This document shows, piece after piece, positions 9,444-18,572 of a DNA stretch of 64,000 bases. The notes under the pieces were generated by a model. It ran no database searches. It had not been told where the DNA came from and saw nothing but the letters and a program-made list of their open reading frames with translations. The position numbers and the translations under genes are program-made. Origin of the DNA: Bacillota bacterium (GTDB lineage: Bacteria; Bacillota; Clostridia; Lachnospirales; Lachnospiraceae); assembly GCA_023423335.1 (NCBI GenBank), contig JAFAFU010000074.1, positions 124,001 to 188,000 of the forward strand, written 5' to 3'. Position 1 is the first letter of the stretch. Every line of letters begins with the position of its first letter.

Positions 9444-9490
9444 CTTATTTTTATTCCTGCCGATCCGGTTATTCATCAAGACTTGGCAGC

Positions 9491-10186
9491 TTAATTTTTC
9501 GCATTCCCTTCGACAGCCGCCATAATATCCTCCTTAAGTGTCTCCCAGGCGTCCTCATGCTCTACATAATAAAGCGGACAGAGCTTTCCGGTAACATCAT
9601 AATGCCGCAGGATGTCCTCCTCCTGCAGATTGTACTCCGTACAGAGGGCTGCGGCCAGAGCAACCAGGGAAGCATAGGTCTTTTCTCCGAATTCCCCTGT
9701 TTCATCGGGATGGCAGCATTCGATGGAGATCGTGTCATCATTCCGGTCATTGGAGGCATAGGCTATCTCCGTAAGGGGGATGCATTGGAGAATCTCACCC
9801 TCCAAACCGACAATATAATGACTGCTGGCCTTCGTTGTCTTCTTCCAGGACAGGCTTTCAAAATAGCCGCGGTTTCCCTCCGCAGTGGTTCCCGGGTTAG
9901 CCGTATAATGAATGACAATTCCCTTCACCCTCCGAAGCTTCGTCTGCGGCCTGGAGTATTCGTTCGGGGTCAGATACTGCTGTTTTACAACCGTTCCGTT
10001 CGGTAGGGTAACCTGGATGGTATCGGTCTTGTTTTCGGGTGATATAAGCCGAACCAGCAGCTTACCGATTAACAACGCAGAAACCAGAAAGATTGCAAGC
10101 ATCAGAGTAGCCGCCGTGATAGCCATGACCGTCCTCTTCCTTCTTCTCCTTCGCTGCCATTCTTGCTTCGATAATATCTTCCCCAC
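9491..10186 (-). CDS. Membrane-anchored N-acetylmuramoyl-L-alanine amidase (Amidase_2/PGRP fold)
   Basis: A 231-residue zinc amidase that cleaves the bond between MurNAc and the stem peptide of peptidoglycan. The N-terminus is very basic (RRRRRKR), followed by one membrane segment (about residues 20-45), so the catalytic domain faces outward. Zinc ligands expected for the family are visible: histidine in IVIHYTA near residue 92, and histidine plus cysteine in RHYDVTGKLCP near the C-terminus. The start appears to be a GTG with a weak GGGGGAAG signal upstream. It is isolated, with a hairpin terminator at its end shared with the convergent gene. It could serve growth or sporulation; nothing in the sequence decides. 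Confidence 0.88.
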   Translation of the reverse strand: MGKILSKQEWQRRRRRKRTVMAITAATLMLAIFLVSALLIGKLLVRLISPENKTDTIQVTLPNGTVVKQQYLTPNEYSRPQTKLRRVKGIVIHYTANPGTTAEGNRGYFESLSWKKTTKASSHYIVGLEGEILQCIPLTEIAYASNDRNDDTISIECCHPDETGEFGEKTYASLVALAAALCTEYNLQEEDILRHYDVTGKLCPLYYVEHEDAWETLKEDIMAAVEGNAKN

Positions 10187-10303
10187 AGCTCTTCCCCCAT
10201 TTCTGACACTCGATTATGAATAACATAATTGTATTTATTCCTGTATCATCTGTCAACCTATGCAGAAAACTTAAGGAAAATTTAAGCATTACAATCAGCT
10301 GAC

Positions 10304-10332
10304 GGCAGGGAACTCTCCTTGAATTCCCTGCC
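10304..10332 (-). terminator. Hairpin downstream of guaB
   Basis: GGCAGGGAA (10304-10312) pairs with TTCCCTGCC (10324-10332). No clear T-run follows on the minus strand, so this is a weak terminator candidate for guaB or an RNA 3'-end stabiliser. Confidence 0.4.
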
Positions 10333-10402
10333 GCCATCCTATCGTATTTTATTCAAGTCCGCCCTGCGTACTGTATCGCGGGAAACATCTCCTATGATGA
10401 TG

Positions 10403-11860
10403 TTATTCCTCCACACTGTAATTTGGAGCTTCCTTCGTGATATGGATATCATGAGGATGGCTTTCCTTCAGGGAGGCTGCTGATATCTTAATGAATTTAC
10501 CGGAATCCTGCAGAGTCTTAATATCCTTCGCTCCGCAATAGCCCATTCCGGACCGTAAACCGCCGATCAGCTGGAATACGGTATCCTCTACGGTTCCCTT
10601 ATAAGCTACGCGTCCTTCCACGCCTTCCGGTACCAGCTTCTTGGCATCGGTCTGGAAATAACGGTCCTTGCTGCCCTTCTCCATGGCGGCAATGGAGCCC
10701 ATACCGCGGTAAACCTTATATTTTCTGCCCTGATACAATTCAAAGGTACCGGGACTCTCATCACAACCGGCAAAGATGCTGCCCATCATGCATACATTGG
10801 CTCCTGCGGCCAATGCTTTGGTGATATCTCCGGAATACTTGATGCCTCCATCCCCAATGACAGGGATACCGTGAGACTTCGCAGCTTCATAGGCATTCAT
10901 GATGGCGGTAACCTGCGGAACGCCGATACCTGCCACAACTCTGGTAGTACAGATGGATCCGGGACCGATACCAACCTTGACCGCATCTACTCCGGCCTTA
11001 ATCAGATCCAGGGTGGCTTCCCCCGTAGCCACATTGCCTGCAATAATCTGTGCCGCCGGATATGCATGCCGAACTTCTCTGACGATACGCAGTACGTTGG
11101 CGGAATGGCCATGGGCGGTATCGATAACGATAGCATCCACCTTTGCCCGGATTAATGCATCCACCCGTTCCATGATATTGCTGGTGATACCGACTGCTGC
11201 CGCACATAATAAACGGCCCTGATCATCCTTGGCCGACAAGGGGTATTTAATCTGCTTCTCTATATCCTTTATCGTAATAAGTCCCTTTAAGTTACCCTCA
11301 TCATCAACCAGAGGAAGCTTCTCCTTCCTGGCTGCTCCGAGAATCTTCTTTGCCTCGTCTAAGGTAATGCCTTCCTTCGCGGTTATTAAGCCTTCCGAGG
11401 TCATGGACTCCTTTATTTTCTTAGTAAAATCTGTCTCAAATTTCAAATCACGATTTGTGATGATACCAACTAATTTCTTGCCGTTTACAGTGATAGGAAC
11501 ACCGGAAATTCTGTATTTTGCCATCAGCTCATTGGCGTCCTGCAGAGTGTGTTCAGGGGATAAATAGAAGGGATCTGTTATAACTCCGTATTCGGAACGT
11601 TTTACTTTATCAACTTCTTCTGCCTGCTCCTCAATTGACATGTTCTTATGGATAACACCGATTCCGCCCTGTCTGGCCATTGCGATCGCCATACGATTCT
11701 CAGTAACGGTATCCATTCCTGCACTCATTAACGGAATATTCAGTCTGATTTTCCTGGTCAGATTTGTTGACAGTTCAACTTGATTTGGTAATACCTCTGA
11801 AAAAGCCGGCACCAGTAATACGTCATCAAATGTGATTCCTTCACCAATGATATGACCCAT
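10403..11860 (-). CDS. guaB: Inosine-5'-monophosphate dehydrogenase
   Basis: Oxidises IMP to XMP with NAD, the committed step to guanine nucleotides. 485 residues, the normal length. The TIM barrel is interrupted after about residue 90 by two CBS domains (roughly residues 95-205). The catalytic loop GIGPGSICTTRVVAGIG contains the active-site cysteine, and the flap segment GMGSIAAMEKGS is present. GAGG lies nine bases before the ATG. A strong promoter is found 90 bases upstream. No purine riboswitch could be recognised in the leader. Confidence 0.98.
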   Translation of the reverse strand: MGHIIGEGITFDDVLLVPAFSEVLPNQVELSTNLTRKIRLNIPLMSAGMDTVTENRMAIAMARQGGIGVIHKNMSIEEQAEEVDKVKRSEYGVITDPFYLSPEHTLQDANELMAKYRISGVPITVNGKKLVGIITNRDLKFETDFTKKIKESMTSEGLITAKEGITLDEAKKILGAARKEKLPLVDDEGNLKGLITIKDIEKQIKYPLSAKDDQGRLLCAAAVGITSNIMERVDALIRAKVDAIVIDTAHGHSANVLRIVREVRHAYPAAQIIAGNVATGEATLDLIKAGVDAVKVGIGPGSICTTRVVAGIGVPQVTAIMNAYEAAKSHGIPVIGDGGIKYSGDITKALAAGANVCMMGSIFAGCDESPGTFELYQGRKYKVYRGMGSIAAMEKGSKDRYFQTDAKKLVPEGVEGRVAYKGTVEDTVFQLIGGLRSGMGYCGAKDIKTLQDSGKFIKISAASLKESHPHDIHITKEAPNYSVEE

Positions 11861-11949
11861 TCGATTAATTCCTCGCTTTCTTTGAAAATATGGTGGTTAA
11901 TAGTGGATTATGCATCCGGATGAATCTCTTCCGGATAAATATTTTTAAA

Positions 11950-11978
11950 AGTATAACGAATAAACCCTGTCTTGTCAA
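11950..11978 (-). promoter_or_regulatory. Sigma-A promoter of guaB
   Basis: On the minus strand TTGACA (11978-11973), 17-base spacer, TATACT (11955-11950). A small hairpin ATCCGGA...TCCGGAT (about 11909-11934) lies in the leader. Confidence 0.8.
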
Positions 11979-12001
11979 CATCAAAAATGTAAAGGCGCTG
12001 T

Positions 12002-12219
12002 TGCAACGTTACTGTTCAGACCCAGCCAAAGATGATAATATGATTTCGATAAATGTTTCCAAAGTCGGAGCCGCTTTCGCTTAGTTGCATTACGTAACGG
12101 TACATAAGGCTCCAAAAACAGAGCCTAAATACCGACGAATGCAAATACTCCTTTTCGAAAATCATTTGCCGAAATCATCATATTGTATTATTGATTAAGG
12201 TCTTGACAGTAACGTTGCA
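12002..12219. mobile_element. 218-bp MITE-like element with terminal inverted repeats
   Basis: The ends are inverted repeats: 14 bp perfect (12002-12015 with 12206-12219, TGCAACGTTACTGT), extending to about 21 bp with one mismatch and one wobble (12002-12022 with 12199-12219). Subterminal segments also pair (ATATGA...TTTCG with CGAAAT...CATAT), and the centre has GGAGCC/GGCTCC hairpins. There is no open reading frame of note and no transposase nearby, and no clear target-site duplication was seen. It lies just upstream of the guaB promoter. Eleven bases of the end (GTTACTGTTCA) recur at 23818-23828. Confidence 0.6.
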
Positions 12220-12239
12220 TAATAGTTATATGGATACAA

Positions 12240-12327
12240 GAGGCACCGGATACTTCCCTCACACAGGTTGCGGAACAAATTTCGATCTGTTCCGCAAACA
12301 GTGTATTATGGGAAGTATCTGTGCCTC
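12240..12327. repeat. Long-hairpin repeat, copy 2; terminator
   Basis: Outer stem GAGGCAC..GATACTTCC (12240-12257) pairs with 12311-12327, with a small bulge. An inner eight-base stem GCGGAACA/TGTTCCGC lies at 12270-12277 and 12288-12295. It aligns along its length with the reverse complement of copy 1. It follows the minus-strand gene ending at 12360 and probably terminates it. Confidence 0.7.
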
Positions 12328-12359
12328 TTGCTCTGCTTTTACTTTTATGCAGTTATGAT

Positions 12360-12857
12360 TTAATAAGCGGAAAGCTTTCTGGGACTTTTCTGTTTGATCA
12401 TGGAAAGCATCTTCTCGCTGGGCTCGAATAAAATCTTAAGCTTCTTATCCTCCGCATTGGCTATGATTGCATAGGGTTTACTGTCCTTATTCCCTGAGGT
12501 ATAGTTCCTGACCTCCAGTTTTACATAGGTATAGGCATCCAGGGAATGGGAATCGGAAGGCGCCATGATCTCAACCTGATCAAAGTCAATCCGCAGCAGG
12601 GTCTTGCGCCTTGCTTTACCGGTAATCCTGTCAAAATCCAGCTGTCCGTCCACAAAGACATACTCGTAATCCACGTTCAGCTTTGGAAACAGATAAAACA
12701 AAACAATAATCAAAGCAATTCCTACCATACTGAGTATCTGACCTAAAAACAGGCAAAAGAAGCCGACTGCGATCCCAAGGATCAGGAGCAGTCTGAGTGC
12801 GATGGTAGCTCCGGTATCTCTTCTTTTTACACCTGCTTCTGCATAAAGTTGATTCAT
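12360..12857 (-). CDS. Small membrane protein of unknown function (DUF6106-like)
   Basis: About 165 residues. Two closely spaced hydrophobic segments (about residues 20-60) are followed by a soluble beta-rich domain beginning VDYEYVFVDGQLDFDRI, with the phrase KARRKTLLRIDFDQVEIMAP. The layout and the YEYxxVxGxLDxDxI signature resemble a lachnospiral membrane family (DUF6106, from memory); the soluble part would be cytoplasmic and PH-like. No function is known to me. The start at 12857 (MNQLYAEAG) is set by GGAGG five bases upstream; the longer frame to 12878 covers that signal. It is flanked by ilvE upstream on the same strand, 92 bases away, and a hairpin repeat downstream. Confidence 0.7.
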   Translation of the reverse strand: MNQLYAEAGVKRRDTGATIALRLLLILGIAVGFFCLFLGQILSMVGIALIIVLFYLFPKLNVDYEYVFVDGQLDFDRITGKARRKTLLRIDFDQVEIMAPSDSHSLDAYTYVKLEVRNYTSGNKDSKPYAIIANAEDKKLKILFEPSEKMLSMIKQKSPRKLSAY

Positions 12858-12949
12858 TTCGACCTCCATCTTCCCCACCGGGGCATGTCATTTACGTATA
12901 ATCTTATTATAATGATAACTCTCCGTCATTTCAATAGAAGAATTACGTA

Positions 12950-14020
12950 TTACTTAACTTCTACTGTCCAGTCATGGCTGTCAGCCAACCTGCCCAGCTG
13001 GATACCGGTAATCGTATCGTAGAGCTTCTGACTTACCGGTCCTATGCTGCCATCCCGGACCGGCATAATCTTCTCTTCCCAGCGGAGATGTCCGACCGGG
13101 GAGATAACGGCTGCCGTACCGGTTCCGAATACCTCTTCCAGGCTGCCGTTCTTATAGGCCTCTGCGATCTCATCTATGGAAATCCTGCGTTCTTCTACAG
13201 GTAAACCCCATTCTTTACAGAGCTTAATAACGGAATCCCTGGTTACTCCGGGAAGAATACTGCCGTTTAACTGGGGAGTGATTACCGTCCCATCGATCTT
13301 AAAGAAGATATTCATAGCTCCGACTTCCTCTATATATTTCCGTTCCACTCCATCCAGCCATAAAACCTGGGAATAGCCCTCTTCATGGGCTTTTACCTGG
13401 CTTCTCATGGAAGCCGCATAATTGCCGCCGGTCTTAGCTTCGCCGATTCCGCCCTTCACTGCCCTGACATATTCGTCCTCAATCCAAATCTTTACCGGAT
13501 TCAGGCCTTCCGGATAATAAGGTCCAACCGGCGACAGGATGATTATGAACAGATAAGTATCGGAGGGTCTGACACCGAGATAGGGGTCCGTTGCGATGAT
13601 AAAAGGCCGGATATAGAGGGATGTACCCGGTTTCGTCGGAATCCAGGCTTTATCCACATTAACCACCGACTTAACCGCCTCGACAAAGTCCTCAATCGGA
13701 ATCTCCGGAATACAGAGTCTGCGGTTCGTATTATTGGTACGCTCCGCATTCTTATCCGGGCGGAACAAAAGAACTCTTCCGTTGTCTGCCTTGTATGCCT
13801 TTAAGCCCTCAAACATCTCCTGTCCATAATGAAACACCATTGCCGACGGATCAAGGCAAAGCGGTTCATAAGGCACCACTCGTGCATCGTGCCAGCCCTT
13901 ACCTCCAGTATAGTTCATAATGAACATATGGTCCGTAAAAATAGTCCCAAATTTCAAGGGATTGTCTGCACCGGGTAATTCCTTCGGGGCTTTTGTCATT
14001 TCGATACTGATATTCAGCAT
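12950..14020 (-). CDS. ilvE: Branched-chain amino acid aminotransferase
   Basis: Transfers amino groups between glutamate and the 2-oxo acids of valine, leucine and isoleucine, using PLP. About 356 residues of the longer class-IV type also found in eukaryotes and Firmicutes. Visible family features: FHYGQEMFEGLKAY near the N-terminus, the PLP lysine region GEAKTGGNYAAS, and the class-IV signature around EEVGAMNIFF. The start at 14020 (MLNISIEM) has GGAAGG nine bases upstream; the ATG at 14029 abuts that signal. It stands alone, with no ilv or leu genes nearby. Confidence 0.95.
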   Translation of the reverse strand: MLNISIEMTKAPKELPGADNPLKFGTIFTDHMFIMNYTGGKGWHDARVVPYEPLCLDPSAMVFHYGQEMFEGLKAYKADNGRVLLFRPDKNAERTNNTNRRLCIPEIPIEDFVEAVKSVVNVDKAWIPTKPGTSLYIRPFIIATDPYLGVRPSDTYLFIIILSPVGPYYPEGLNPVKIWIEDEYVRAVKGGIGEAKTGGNYAASMRSQVKAHEEGYSQVLWLDGVERKYIEEVGAMNIFFKIDGTVITPQLNGSILPGVTRDSVIKLCKEWGLPVEERRISIDEIAEAYKNGSLEEVFGTGTAAVISPVGHLRWEEKIMPVRDGSIGPVSQKLYDTITGIQLGRLADSHDWTVEVK

Positions 14021-14224
14021 ACACTTCATCCTTCCATCTTAGATTACCGGCACCTGCTTAAGCTTGCTATGTAAGGGTCATTTAATTTGCCGGTTATATA
14101 GGGCTTCATTTTTATATCCTCTATAGTATTCTTAACTTTCGAATTTTTCAAGCATTATTTCGATTAACTTTTCATGCTTTCTTCCATTATGACGCTTTGC
14201 GCCATCACAAAATCACTTTCATTT

Positions 14225-14716
14225 TTACTTTCTTCTCTCATATTTATAGAAGGTGTATGCCAGATCATAATAGGTCTGTTCCTCAGATTCCTCCGTCACC
14301 ACCCAATCCTCCAGCTTATCCAGATTCGGGAAATAGGTATCCGCCTCATAGGCATAGTCAATCTTTGTCACATGGGCGATATCACAATAGGGTAGCATCT
14401 GGTGATAGATACTCCCTCCGCCTATCACATAGATGTCCTCCGGCTTGTAATCCCTGACCGCCTCCAGTGCTTCCTCCACACTTTTCACAGCAATGACATC
14501 CTTCGCCTTATAACCGGGAGCCGAAGTAATCACCACATTCAGACGCTCCTTTAAGGGCTGTCCCCCCGGAAAGCTCTCCAGTGTCTTCCTGCCCATGATA
14601 ACCGCCTTATGAATTGTTTCATCCCTGAAGAATCGCTGGTCGGCAGGAATCCGCACCAGCAGCTTATTCTGATATCCGATTGCCCAATTATTATCCACAG
14701 CAACGATAGCATTCAT
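14225..14716 (-). CDS. dfrA: Dihydrofolate reductase
   Basis: Regenerates tetrahydrofolate from the dihydrofolate made by ThyA. 163 residues, standard size. Starts MNAIVAVDNNWAIGYQNKLL with the conserved IG and W; the NADPH-binding GRKTLESFPGG and IYVIGGGSIY segments are present. Start chosen at 14716, with AAGGTGG nine bases before it. The gene follows thyA by 47 bases on the same strand, a classic pair. Whether it is trimethoprim-sensitive cannot be judged. Confidence 0.96.
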   Translation of the reverse strand: MNAIVAVDNNWAIGYQNKLLVRIPADQRFFRDETIHKAVIMGRKTLESFPGGQPLKERLNVVITSAPGYKAKDVIAVKSVEEALEAVRDYKPEDIYVIGGGSIYHQMLPYCDIAHVTKIDYAYEADTYFPNLDKLEDWVVTEESEEQTYYDLAYTFYKYERRK

Positions 14717-14763
14717 CGGTTCATTCCACCTTTCCAAGTAAGCCTGTCAGCTCATATTCTCTA

Positions 14764-15612
14764 TTATACCGCCACCGGGATATTCTCTATCTTAGGTCCG
14801 CACTTATAATTCCTAAGTTCAAAATCCCCTGCTCCAAACTCGTAGAAGTCCTTTATCTCCGGATTAATCCAGAAGGCCGGGGCATCATAGGCAGGTCTCT
14901 CAATCAGCTCCTTAATTACAGGGATATGCCGGTCGTATATATGGGCGTCCGCAATAACATGAACCAGTTCCCCTGCCTCATAGCCGCAGACCTGTGCGAG
15001 CATATGCACCAACACGGCATACTGGCTCACATTCCAGTTATTCGCAGCCAGAATATCATTGGATCTCTGATTCAGGACAGCATTCAATACCAATTTATCG
15101 CTATCCTTCTTCTTCGTTACGTTAAAAGTCACGCTGTACGCACAGGGATACAGTCTCATCTCATGGAGGTCCTGATGCACGTATAGATTCGTCATAATCC
15201 GCCTGCTGTAGGGATTGTTCTTAAGGTCATAGATGACCCGGTCTACCTGGTCCATCATCCCTTCCTTATAAGAATGCTTCACCCCAAGCTGATAGCCGTA
15301 AGCCTTGCCGATGGAGCCGTCTTCATCCGCCCAGCTGTCCCAGATATGGCTGTTCAGGTCATTTATATTATTCGATTTCTTCTGCCATATCCACAGGAGT
15401 TCATCAATGCAGCTCTTAAAGGCCAGCTTTCTGAGCGTTAACGCCGGGAATTCCCTGGACAGATCATACCGGTTTACGACACCGAATTTCTTGATGGTAT
15501 AAGCAAAGGAGCCATCCTCCCATTTCGGACGGACCTTCTCCCCTTCGGTACTGGTGCCATGCTCCAGAATATCCTTGCACATTGTAATGAAAATATTATC
15601 CGCTAAGCTCAT
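14764..15612 (-). CDS. thyA: Thymidylate synthase, B. subtilis ThyA (phi3T-like) type
   Basis: Methylates dUMP to dTMP with methylene-tetrahydrofolate, releasing dihydrofolate for DfrA. 282 residues. The catalytic cysteine lies in YPCAYS rather than the PCH of the common ThyA. As recalled, the B. subtilis ThyA reads TPCVYE here, so this is the variant subfamily and not a damaged enzyme. Also visible: ELLWIWQKKSN, HIWDSWADEDGSIGKAYGYQLG, RRIMTNLY, and LNQRSNDILAANNWNVSQY. The ATG at 15612 is preferred because GGGAGG lies seven bases upstream; the ATG at 15618 is too close. First gene of thyA-dfrA. Confidence 0.95.
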   Translation of the reverse strand: MSLADNIFITMCKDILEHGTSTEGEKVRPKWEDGSFAYTIKKFGVVNRYDLSREFPALTLRKLAFKSCIDELLWIWQKKSNNINDLNSHIWDSWADEDGSIGKAYGYQLGVKHSYKEGMMDQVDRVIYDLKNNPYSRRIMTNLYVHQDLHEMRLYPCAYSVTFNVTKKKDSDKLVLNAVLNQRSNDILAANNWNVSQYAVLVHMLAQVCGYEAGELVHVIADAHIYDRHIPVIKELIERPAYDAPAFWINPEIKDFYEFGAGDFELRNYKCGPKIENIPVAV

Positions 15613-15671
15613 ATCCATTCCTCCCGGGTATTTTTATCGCAGCTGTCTACAGGTCAGGAATTCGGAAACTC

Positions 15672-15692
15672 CATGGACTAATCTGCTTATCG
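15672..15692. repeat. 21-bp fragment of the 6256-6382 repeat
   Basis: These 21 bases equal the reverse complement of 6254-6274, one end of the three-helix element. The rest of that element is not intact here. It lies in the thyA leader, about 60 bases before the gene. Confidence 0.7.
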
Positions 15693-15738
15693 TGTACATT
15701 TTACCTCATATGGGCGGGGTAAGCAAGTACTCTGTCCC

Positions 15739-18279
15739 TCATTTTTCAAGCAGGCTGATGATCTCTGTTCTCGTCGTCGGCTTGCAATACAAGTATCCTT
15801 GTATCTTATCGCATTCATGGCGGACCAGATAATCCAGCTGTTCCTGCCGTTCCACTCCCTCAGCCACAACACATAATCCCATGCTTTTCCCGAGGTTAAC
15901 AATGTGTCCTGTCAAAGAATCCTCCATATCCTTTGAAATGCTGTCAATGAAGGTTTTATCCACCTTAAGCGTATTGATCGGCAATTGCTTCAGATAATTC
16001 AGGGAGGAATAGCCCTTCCCGAAGTCGTCCAAAGCGATTCTGACCTTCATATGCCTCAGCTGCTCCAATTTCGGTCTGATGCTGTCAAAGGATTCCATCA
16101 GCATGGTTTCTGTGATTTCCAGTTCGAGATTTTGAGGCTTGATCTGCATCTGTTCGATCGTCTCGTTCACAATATCGCAGAAATCCGTCTGTAACAGCTG
16201 CAATATTGAGATATTAACCGATATTGTCAGATCTTCAAAACCCCTGTCATTCAGCTCTTTTAAAAAGGTGCAGGCCTGCTTCAGTACCCAGGTCCCTAAA
16301 GGTATAATAATATGTGTGTCTTCGGCTATCTGGATAAACTTTAACGGCGATACATTGCCAAGCACCGGGTTATTCCATCGGAGCAAGGCTTCCAGCCCGG
16401 TAATCTGCCTGTTTTTCAGGTCAAATTGCGGTTGGTAATGCAGCTCGAATTCATTGTTCTCCAAAGCATTGTGTAAATGCTTTTCGATATCCACCCTTTC
16501 CGTAAACACCTTGTTCATTTGCTGGTCATATACAACGTATCCCTTCCTTCCTAATTCCTTCGCCCGGTACATCGCTATGTCAGAATACTGCAGTAATTGA
16601 TCCAGATTGGTGCCATGCTCCGGATATATCACAATTCCTAAGCTCACGCTGATATGAAGTTCAATATTAAGGATATCAAATTCCTCCGAAAACCTGGAAA
16701 TTATGTTTGCTGCAAATTCTTCCACCTCAGCTCTTCCTTCGATATCTCTTAGAACCACGATAAACTCATCCCCACTGAGACGATAAACGTCACATTTAAG
16801 TGAGACCAGCTTTTCGCTGACCTTCATAATCAGATAATCTCCGACCGCATGTCCCAGAGTATCATTGATATATTTGAAATTATCAATGTCCAGATAGAGC
16901 AGCGCCGCTTTCTCCTTCCCATTAAACAGGGCTTTTGTATTTTCATACAGGGAAAGCTTATTGGGAAGACCGGTCAATGAATCATAATAAGCCAGATAGG
17001 TAAGCTTATCCTCACCCTGCCTGATTTTTTCATTGATTACCAGTATTTCATCATATTGCTGCCTCATCTCCTCCTCAGAGGCTGTTAATTCCTCGTATAT
17101 CTGTGTCAGCTCCTCATGACTGTCCGACAAATTCTTCTTCATACGCCTGATCTTGCGGATATAAAACAGCAGGATACCTACAAAGGCTAACAGCACAAGA
17201 AAAACGGTTATAACGCTTAGGACCAATGTTTTATAGGTATCGTAAAAAGAAAACGGCTTATTGATTATCTCACTGTTCTTCGGAATATCTCCGGAGGGAA
17301 TACCAAAGCGTTCCATCTGTTGATAATCGAAGGCCGTACGCGTTGTATCCGGCATCAAAATGGGAATTGTATCGGTATCTTCTCCATCCAGAATCCGCAA
17401 AGCTATGGCCGCCGCCTGTTCACCCTGACGCCTGCCGCTCAGCATAACTCCGCCCAGGGCCCCTTTCCCCATTCCGAAATCATATAAATGATATACCGGA
17501 ACGCTGCAGTTTAAGCTGACCTCCCTGGTTACAAAATCCATCTCAACGATCTGGTTATTTACGTCGCTGTAATATGTGGTAAGGAATACAATACTGTCAT
17601 CCGTAAGCTCCTGTACCTGCCTGATCAGATCCGAATATTCCATGTTATTGCAGGGAATGATCGTCAGCTGCGGGCTTACTTCCTTCATCTGGTCCATGAC
17701 CAGCTTTCCCGTAGACAGGCCACTCTGCGAATTATCGTATACCAGATATATGTTTTTCAGAGAAGGGTTTATCGTTAAGGCGATTTCGACGGTATCCGTG
17801 GGATCAATGACCTCAATCACTCCCGTAACATCCTTTTGATCCTTTACAATATCCTTCACCCCATTCTGATTCACTCCGCAAAATACCACGGGTACGTCCG
17901 CAAATAAGGCGTCCCGGTTCATGAGAGCGAATTCCAATGCCATATCGTCCGTGGTGATGATGATATCTATTTCTTTATCGCTGTATTTGTATTGAAAATA
18001 TTCCTGCAGATAATCGAGATTGTCCTGGGTGGGATAATTTTTCCAATCCATGTATTCCACCATTGCAGAGATATTAAGTCCGCTATTTGACAGAATATCC
18101 GTAATTCCTTCGCTTTCTTCCTTCGTCCAGGTTAAGCCCTGGTGATAGGAATTAAGAATCAATACATTGTATACCCGTATGGATTCCTCCGCCTCTGCTG
18201 TTCTGGGTATTTGAATACTGAAGAGAAAGACAACAATAGCTATTACGGTTTGAATCATTCCTGCTTTTATTCTTGTCAT
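15739..18279 (-). CDS. Membrane GGDEF-EAL protein with periplasmic ABC-type substrate-binding sensor
   Basis: 846 residues. An N-terminal signal/membrane segment is followed by a binding domain like PF04392 (ABC_sub_bind; starts YNVLILNSYHQG, about residues 35-330), one membrane helix (about 350-372), a short coiled coil, a GGDEF domain and an EAL domain. The GGDEF signature reads LSGDEF, close enough to be active. The EAL domain keeps EALLRW, the ELEITETML glutamate and DDFGKGYSS, so it looks catalytically intact. It probably senses an extracellular ligand and alters c-di-GMP. It is transcribed alone; upstream lies the nrdD terminator. Net synthesis or breakdown cannot be predicted. Confidence 0.9.
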   Translation of the reverse strand: MTRIKAGMIQTVIAIVVFLFSIQIPRTAEAEESIRVYNVLILNSYHQGLTWTKEESEGITDILSNSGLNISAMVEYMDWKNYPTQDNLDYLQEYFQYKYSDKEIDIIITTDDMALEFALMNRDALFADVPVVFCGVNQNGVKDIVKDQKDVTGVIEVIDPTDTVEIALTINPSLKNIYLVYDNSQSGLSTGKLVMDQMKEVSPQLTIIPCNNMEYSDLIRQVQELTDDSIVFLTTYYSDVNNQIVEMDFVTREVSLNCSVPVYHLYDFGMGKGALGGVMLSGRRQGEQAAAIALRILDGEDTDTIPILMPDTTRTAFDYQQMERFGIPSGDIPKNSEIINKPFSFYDTYKTLVLSVITVFLVLLAFVGILLFYIRKIRRMKKNLSDSHEELTQIYEELTASEEEMRQQYDEILVINEKIRQGEDKLTYLAYYDSLTGLPNKLSLYENTKALFNGKEKAALLYLDIDNFKYINDTLGHAVGDYLIMKVSEKLVSLKCDVYRLSGDEFIVVLRDIEGRAEVEEFAANIISRFSEEFDILNIELHISVSLGIVIYPEHGTNLDQLLQYSDIAMYRAKELGRKGYVVYDQQMNKVFTERVDIEKHLHNALENNEFELHYQPQFDLKNRQITGLEALLRWNNPVLGNVSPLKFIQIAEDTHIIIPLGTWVLKQACTFLKELNDRGFEDLTISVNISILQLLQTDFCDIVNETIEQMQIKPQNLELEITETMLMESFDSIRPKLEQLRHMKVRIALDDFGKGYSSLNYLKQLPINTLKVDKTFIDSISKDMEDSLTGHIVNLGKSMGLCVVAEGVERQEQLDYLVRHECDKIQGYLYCKPTTRTEIISLLEK

Positions 18280-18465
18280 GACAACCTCTCATTTCTTCCT
18301 TCGTATAACCAAACAAAGAAGATCATAATTTTCTTATGAACTTCTTTGCTATTCACTACCGGATCAATTATGATTGTATTTGTTACTGTATTATACCTTA
18401 ATAACATAAACTTTTCCATATTTATTTATAATTTCACAATCTTTTTCATAAAAATGGATATTATG

Positions 18466-18513
18466 ACAAAAATGTTGCATGCTGATACCATAATACCGGT
18501 ACCCGCATGCAAC
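18466..18513 (-). terminator. Rho-independent terminator of nrdD
   Basis: A nine-base perfect stem GTTGCATGC (18474-18482) with GCATGCAAC (18505-18513), followed on the minus strand by ATTTTTGT. It sits 60 bases past the nrdD stop. Confidence 0.8.
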
Positions 18514-18572
18514 TATATACTTTGGGGAAGCCTATGTAATTGGAAACAATCACACTTTATCTTAAGTGCTGC

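Noticed and set aside
11861..12239. Purine riboswitch in the guaB leader
   Set aside because: The promoter at 11950-11978 leaves under 100 bases of leader, and the purine-aptamer core loops are absent. The palindromic region is upstream of the promoter and so not transcribed with guaB.
14764..15612. Damaged thymidylate synthase lacking the PCH histidine
   Set aside because: The B. subtilis ThyA subfamily also lacks it, and the rest of the active site is intact.
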